Shown: positions 5,263 to 8,705 of the stretch, in pieces
Position numbering within the stretch: the first letter of the stretch is position 1
Layout of the letters: the number at the start of each line of letters is the position of its first letter
Assembly (NCBI GenBank): GCA_964624465.1
Contig: CAZUZD010000273.1
Location: 1 to 8,705 of the forward strand
From: CAZUZD01 sp964624465
GTDB taxonomy: Bacteria > Planctomycetota > Planctomycetia > Isosphaerales > Isosphaeraceae
Direction: 5' to 3'
DNA: 8,705 nt
The notes under the pieces: generated by a model
The model's input: the letters and a program-made list of their open reading frames with translations, nothing else
The model's database searches: none
Told to the model about the DNA's origin: nothing
Position numbers and translations under genes: made by a program

Positions 5263-7053
5263 TCAATCGCCGGCCGCCCGCGCCGTCCGGCGCCTCGGGT
5301 CGGCGACCCCGAAGATCGACCCTGTCGCCGGATCGACAACGATGGTGTGTGCATCGCCCTGGGTCCCGATCCGCCCCAGCCGGTACCCCATCCCCTCGAG
5401 CGCCGTCCGGGTGGCGGCCGGCCAGGAATCCCCCTCCAGGCTCAGCACGTCGGGGAACCAGGCGTGGTGGGTGCGGGCGGCGGCCACGGCCTCCAGCGGG
5501 CCCCGGTCGAACTCCAGGACGTTCAGCACCACCCAGAGCACCGTGTTCGGGATCGTCCGGCCCCCCGGCGAGCCGGTCACCAGCCGCACCCGGCCGTCCT
5601 TGAGCACGATCGTCGGGGCCTGCGAGCTCAGCATCCGCTTGCCAGGGGCGATCCGGTTCGGCACCGTCCCGATCCGGCCGGCGGCATCGGTCCGACCGGG
5701 GATGAGATTGAAATCGCCCATCTCATTGTTGAGCAAGAAACCTGCGCCCGGCACCACGGCCTTCGACCCGTACCCCTCCTCCAGCGTGTACGTCAGGGCC
5801 ACGGCGTTGCCCCGGGCGTCGAGCGTCGAGAGGTGGGTCGTGTGGTTCCCCTCGGCGCCCAGGATCGGGAAGTCGGCCAGCTCGGCGCTCGGGGTGGCCC
5901 GGCCGGGGCGAACGCTCGCCCAGAGCTCGCGGGCGAACTCCGGGGCCAGCAGGCGGTCCAGGGGCACGGCGACCTGGTCCGGGTCGGCCAGCTCGGTGGC
6001 CCTCACGAAGTAGGCGCGTCGCATGGCCTCGGTCACCTGGTGCAGGGTCGTCGGGTGGGTCGGGCCGGCGTCGCGGAGGTCCAGCGGTTCGAGCATCGCC
6101 AGCGTCAGGGCCAGGATCGTGCCGCCCGAGGAGGGCGGGCCCATGCCATACACCTCGTGGCCGCGATACGAGACCTTCACCGGCGGCCGCTCCCTGGCGC
6201 GATAGGCCTCCAGGTCGGCGCGGGTGATCAGGCCGCCGCCGGCGGTCATGCCGGCGACGATCAGCTCGGCGGTGCGGCCCCGGTAGAACTCGTCGGGGCC
6301 GTCGGCGGCGATCCGCTCCAGGGTGGCGGCCAGGTCGGGCTGCACCAGGCGATCGCCGGCCTTCCAGGGGGACCCGTCCGGCTTGCGGTAGGCGGCGACC
6401 GAGGCCGGGAAGTCGGCCAGCCGGTCGGCGCCGGGGCCGAGGTCCTCGGGCACGCCGGCGGTCTCGGTGCCGGCGAAGAGCTGGGCGTTGAGCGAGCGGG
6501 CCAGGGTCTCGGTGATCGCGAACCCCTCGCGGGCCAGCCGCGCCGCCGGCCGCACGACCTCGCTCCAGGGCCGGACCCCGTGCTGCGCGTGGGCCAGGCC
6601 CAGGCCGCGGACGGTGCCGGGGACCCCCGCCGCGCGCGGGCCGGCGCGGTGGCGGGGCACGAGCTTGCCATCGGCGTCGAGGTACATCCGCTCGGTGGCG
6701 GCAGCCGGGGCGGCCTCGCGGAAGTCGATCGTGACCACCGTGCCGGTGTCGGCCCGGTGGATCACCGCGAAGCCGCCGCCGCCCAGGTTGCCCGCCGCCG
6801 GGTGCGTGACGGCCAGCGCCAGCGCCGTGGCGACGGCGGCGTCGACCGCGTTGCCGCCGGCGTTCAGCAGCGTCCGGCCCGCCTCCGAGGCGTTCGCCTC
6901 CTGCGACACCACCGCCTGGCGCCGGAACACCGGGGCCGCCGCCGGCGGGGCCTCCTGCGCCCCGGCCGGGGGCCCGACGGGTCCGACGAGCAGGGCCAGC
7001 GCGGCGATCCGGGACCAGGGTCGGGGCGGGCGTGGCAGGGTGGTCATGAGCAT
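5263..7053 (-). CDS. ggt: gamma-glutamyltransferase, exported
   Basis: A 596-residue precursor of the Ntn-hydrolase enzyme that transfers or hydrolyses the gamma-glutamyl group of glutathione and related compounds. Residues 1-32 look like a signal peptide (basic start, hydrophobic 16-30, cleavage likely after AGA). The large-subunit region carries GNAVDAAVA (67-75), GNLGGGGF (88-95) and FRE with R112, which in the family binds the substrate carboxylate. Autoprocessing should occur before T405 in EGNHTTHLS (401-409), the catalytic Thr. The small subunit has NNEMGDF with D447, LSS (475-477) and the oxyanion-hole GSPGG (494-498). The lid-loop region between D447 and the LSS motif has about the length of the E. 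coli enzyme. All key residues are intact and the length is normal. Two starts are possible: ATG at 7053 (four bases after GGAAGGA) or ATG at 7047 (ten bases after). It is divergent from the PpiC-like gene and followed by HU. Confidence 0.95.
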   Translation of the reverse strand: MLMTTLPRPPRPWSRIAALALLVGPVGPPAGAQEAPPAAAPVFRRQAVVSQEANASEAGRTLLNAGGNAVDAAVATALALAVTHPAAGNLGGGGFAVIHRADTGTVVTIDFREAAPAAATERMYLDADGKLVPRHRAGPRAAGVPGTVRGLGLAHAQHGVRPWSEVVRPAARLAREGFAITETLARSLNAQLFAGTETAGVPEDLGPGADRLADFPASVAAYRKPDGSPWKAGDRLVQPDLAATLERIAADGPDEFYRGRTAELIVAGMTAGGGLITRADLEAYRARERPPVKVSYRGHEVYGMGPPSSGGTILALTLAMLEPLDLRDAGPTHPTTLHQVTEAMRRAYFVRATELADPDQVAVPLDRLLAPEFARELWASVRPGRATPSAELADFPILGAEGNHTTHLSTLDARGNAVALTYTLEEGYGSKAVVPGAGFLLNNEMGDFNLIPGRTDAAGRIGTVPNRIAPGKRMLSSQAPTIVLKDGRVRLVTGSPGGRTIPNTVLWVVLNVLEFDRGPLEAVAAARTHHAWFPDVLSLEGDSWPAATRTALEGMGYRLGRIGTQGDAHTIVVDPATGSIFGVADPRRRTARAAGD

Positions 7054-7169
7054 GGGGTCCTTCCGGGCCGGGCCGAGGGGGCGGCCGGCGGATGGGGGTC
7101 GGGAGGGGGCCAGGCGGGGTCGAGAGCGTGCCAGATCAGGCCGGATCGCGGAGTCGGGGCGACTTGAGG

Positions 7170-7198
7170 TTGACCGACCCGGGGGGAAGAGCTAGGGT
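7170..7198 (+). promoter_or_regulatory. sigma-70-type promoter of the PpiC-like gene
   Basis: TTGACC (7170-7175; five of six matches) and TAGGGT (7193-7198; three of six) are separated by exactly 17 bases and placed 80 bases before the start codon. The perfect spacing and good -35 box make this the best promoter in the window, although the -10 box is G-rich. Confidence 0.5.
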
Positions 7199-7199
7199 C

Positions 7200-7217
7200 C
7201 CGGCCGTTTCGGGCCGG
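7200..7217 (+). promoter_or_regulatory. dyad at the predicted transcription start
   Basis: CCGGCC (7200-7205) and GGCCGG (7212-7217) form a perfect six-base-pair stem around GTTTCG, directly downstream of the -10 box. It could be an operator overlapping the start site or a 5' hairpin on the message. A GC-rich dyad of this size can also arise by chance here. Confidence 0.25.
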
Positions 7218-7263
7218 AACTTGAGAGATTCTGGGCCGGCTTCGGGTCCACAGGCGTCAACAC

Positions 7264-7270
7264 GGAGGAG
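7264..7270 (+). promoter_or_regulatory. Shine-Dalgarno site of the PpiC-like gene
   Basis: GGAGGAG, seven bases before the ATG at 7278. It decides the start against the longer open frame that begins at 7092, which would run through the promoter. Confidence 0.75.
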
Positions 7271-7277
7271 TCACGCC

Positions 7278-8594
7278 ATGATCGCCGCGCAGCACGGACG
7301 GAACCTGGGGCGGGCGCTGGTCGCCCTCACGATGGTCGGGGCTCTGGACGGCGCCGCGGGCCTGGCCCTGGCGCAGGGCCGGGGCGCCGCCGCCAGCCGC
7401 CCGGGGGTGGCCGTCAAGCCGCCCGCCGAGGCCGAGCCGCAGGGCGTCGTCGAGATGAAGTCGATGCCGGCCAACCCCAACGACGCGGTCGCCGTGGTCA
7501 ACGGCGAGGTGATCACCCGCGCCCAGCTGGCCAGCGAGTGCGTGGCGCGCAAGGGCGAGGAGATCCTCGAGACGATGATCGCCCGCCGCATGGTCGAGCA
7601 GGCGCTCAAGGCCAACAAGCTCGAGGTCACCGGCGCCGAGGTCGACGCCGAGATCGAGCGGGTCGCCCTGCAGATGGCCGGCGTCAGCCGCGAGCAGTGG
7701 CTGCGGCACCTGGCCAAGGAAAAGAACATCAGCCCGGCCCAGTATGCCAAGGACGTGATCTACCCGGCCCTGGCCCTGCGCAAGCTGGCCGCCGCCCGGG
7801 TCCAGGTCACCGAGCAGGACCTCAAGGACGCCTACGACGCCGAGTTCGGCGACCGCGTCGTCTACCGCATGATCATGACCCGCTCGCTCGACCACGCCAA
7901 GCAGGTGTGGGAGGAACTCAAGAAGAATCCGGCCGGGTTCGAGCACCTGGCCATGAACGACCCCCGCTCGATCGACCCCTCGACCCGCTCCTCGGGCGGC
8001 AAGCCGGTCAACGGCCCGCTCCAGCGGCACGCCTACCCGCGTGAGGTCACCGACAAGATCTTCGCCCAGCTCGTCGACGGCGACCCGGCCGACAAGGACC
8101 CGACGCACAAGCCCAAGGACGGCGAGCTGACCGGCCCGATCCAGGTGACCGACCAGACCTGGCTGATCGTCAAGCGCGAGGGCCTGATCCCCGCCCGGCC
8201 GTATGACCCCAAGAACCCCGAGCTCGACAAGCAGATGCGGGCCGCGGTCGCCGAGAGCAAGGTCCAGCAGCACATGGAGGAGGTCTACGGCGAGCTCACC
8301 AAGGCCTCGGCCATCGAGAACCGCCTGACCGGCACCATCAAGCAGGCCAACCGCGAGATCCAGCAGACGGCCCAGACCGCCTTCGAGAACGGCGCCCGCC
8401 AGATGGTGCCCGTGCCCGACGGCCCCAAGGCCGACCCGCAGACCCGCCCGGCCTCGGCCACCACCGGCGTCGCCCCCTCGGCCGCCACCCTGCCGGCGGC
8501 GCCCCCGACGGTCTCGCCGGCCGACGTCAAGATGCGCGAAAAGCTCCTGAAGGATCAGGCCGCCCCGGCCACCGCCCCCAAGGGCGGCAAGTGA
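7278..8594 (+). CDS. exported SurA/PpiC-like peptidyl-prolyl isomerase
   Basis: A 438-residue protein. Residues 1-32 are a signal peptide with likely cleavage after ALA (30-32). Residues about 68-175 form a SurA_N-like helical chaperone domain, opening with the typical VAVVNGEVITRAQL and containing a REQWLRHLAKEKNISPAQY segment. Residues about 190-300 resemble a parvulin (PpiC) domain: the HAKQVWEELKKNPAGFEHLAMNDP helix, then DPSTRSSGG, then a closing strand (PIQVTDQTWLIVKRE). The usual 'RHIL' first strand reads VYRMIMTRS and the loop before the last strand is long and charged (DGDPADKDPTHKPKDGE), so isomerase activity is uncertain. Residues 375-438 are a Pro/Ala/Thr-rich tail. It probably assists folding of exported proteins in the periplasm-like space, possibly mainly as a chaperone. 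It has its own promoter and ribosome site, and its neighbour ggt is divergent, so no operon is implied. Confidence 0.85.
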   Translation: MIAAQHGRNLGRALVALTMVGALDGAAGLALAQGRGAAASRPGVAVKPPAEAEPQGVVEMKSMPANPNDAVAVVNGEVITRAQLASECVARKGEEILETMIARRMVEQALKANKLEVTGAEVDAEIERVALQMAGVSREQWLRHLAKEKNISPAQYAKDVIYPALALRKLAAARVQVTEQDLKDAYDAEFGDRVVYRMIMTRSLDHAKQVWEELKKNPAGFEHLAMNDPRSIDPSTRSSGGKPVNGPLQRHAYPREVTDKIFAQLVDGDPADKDPTHKPKDGELTGPIQVTDQTWLIVKREGLIPARPYDPKNPELDKQMRAAVAESKVQQHMEEVYGELTKASAIENRLTGTIKQANREIQQTAQTAFENGARQMVPVPDGPKADPQTRPASATTGVAPSAATLPAAPPTVSPADVKMREKLLKDQAAPATAPKGGK

Positions 8595-8616
8595 GCGAGC
8601 GGGATCCGTCAGCCTG

Positions 8617-8641
8617 ACCGACCGCCCTGGCAGCGGTCGGT
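8617..8641 (+). terminator. hairpin after the PpiC-like gene
   Basis: ACCGACCGC (8617-8625) pairs perfectly with GCGGTCGGT (8633-8641) around a seven-base loop, 22 bases after the stop. The position suits a terminator, but no T-run follows, so it would be a stem-only or factor-assisted type. Confidence 0.5.
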
Positions 8642-8666
8642 GGCTCTCCGCGGTGGGAAACAGGTC

Positions 8667-8705
8667 GGGGGGGGGGGGGGGGGGGGGGGCGGGGCGCCCC
8701 CCCCC
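8667..8705. other. poly-G run and G/C-only tail, probable contig-end artefact
   Basis: Twenty-three consecutive G (8667-8689) are followed by C, then GGGG, CG and nine C that can fold back on themselves. The run sits exactly at the window end and contains no A or T. Such runs are typical of no-signal base calls in two-colour sequencing or of a collapsed assembly end. A real homopolymer cannot be excluded. Confidence 0.6.

Noticed and set aside
7127..7133. Possible sigma-54 promoter for ggt (TGGCACG on the minus strand)
   Set aside because: The -24 half is perfect, but the -12 position reads CGACC and lacks the required GC at the proper spacing.
5347..7167. A 606-codon plus-strand open frame opposite ggt
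   Set aside because: It is a shadow of ggt; the translation is low-complexity and matches no recognisable family, while the minus strand has an intact GGT active site.

Overview
The window is very GC-rich bacterial DNA. Its gene content fits a planctomycete, most likely of the Isosphaeraceae/Gemmatales type. The signs are a truncated reading frame at the left edge ending like a DUF1559 prepilin-type protein (a family expanded in Planctomycetes), several membrane-anchored TPR proteins, few clear Shine-Dalgarno sites on the left-hand genes, and an HU-like protein with a Lys/Ala/Pro N-terminal tail. This taxonomic call is inferred from gene content and style, not from a marker gene.

Layout from left to right. 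(1) Bases 3-53 hold the end of the DUF1559-like gene. (2) Bases 300-4265 hold three plus-strand genes for TPR proteins, each with one N-terminal membrane segment. The first two overlap by ATGA, and the third follows after about 170 bases with a possible promoter of its own. The second and third look like diverged full-length paralogues. (3) Bases 4266-4678 form a non-coding gap. It holds a 245-base nested inverted-repeat element (perfect 34-base outer arms, imperfect inner arms) and then a strong hairpin. (4) On the minus strand, an HU-family gene (4679-5044) lies downstream of an exported gamma-glutamyltransferase gene (5263-7053). The two are separated by 218 bases that carry a candidate promoter and a leader hairpin for the HU gene. 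(5) Divergent from ggt, on the plus strand, is an exported SurA/PpiC-like peptidyl-prolyl isomerase gene (7278-8594) with a good promoter, a good ribosome binding site and a trailing hairpin. (6) The last ~40 bases are a run of 23 G followed by a G/C-only palindrome. This looks like a contig-end or sequencing artefact.

How the genes may work together: the three TPR proteins are probably tethered to the membrane and act as protein-interaction scaffolds, but the sequence does not show their partners. GGT and the PpiC-like protein both carry signal peptides and would act outside the cytoplasm, in glutathione or gamma-glutamyl metabolism and in folding of exported proteins. HU is a nucleoid protein with no evident functional link to its neighbours. 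I see no defence system, CRISPR array, transposase, tRNA or rRNA, and no clear case for a new multi-gene system. The most distinctive non-genic object is the nested inverted repeat at 4321-4565.
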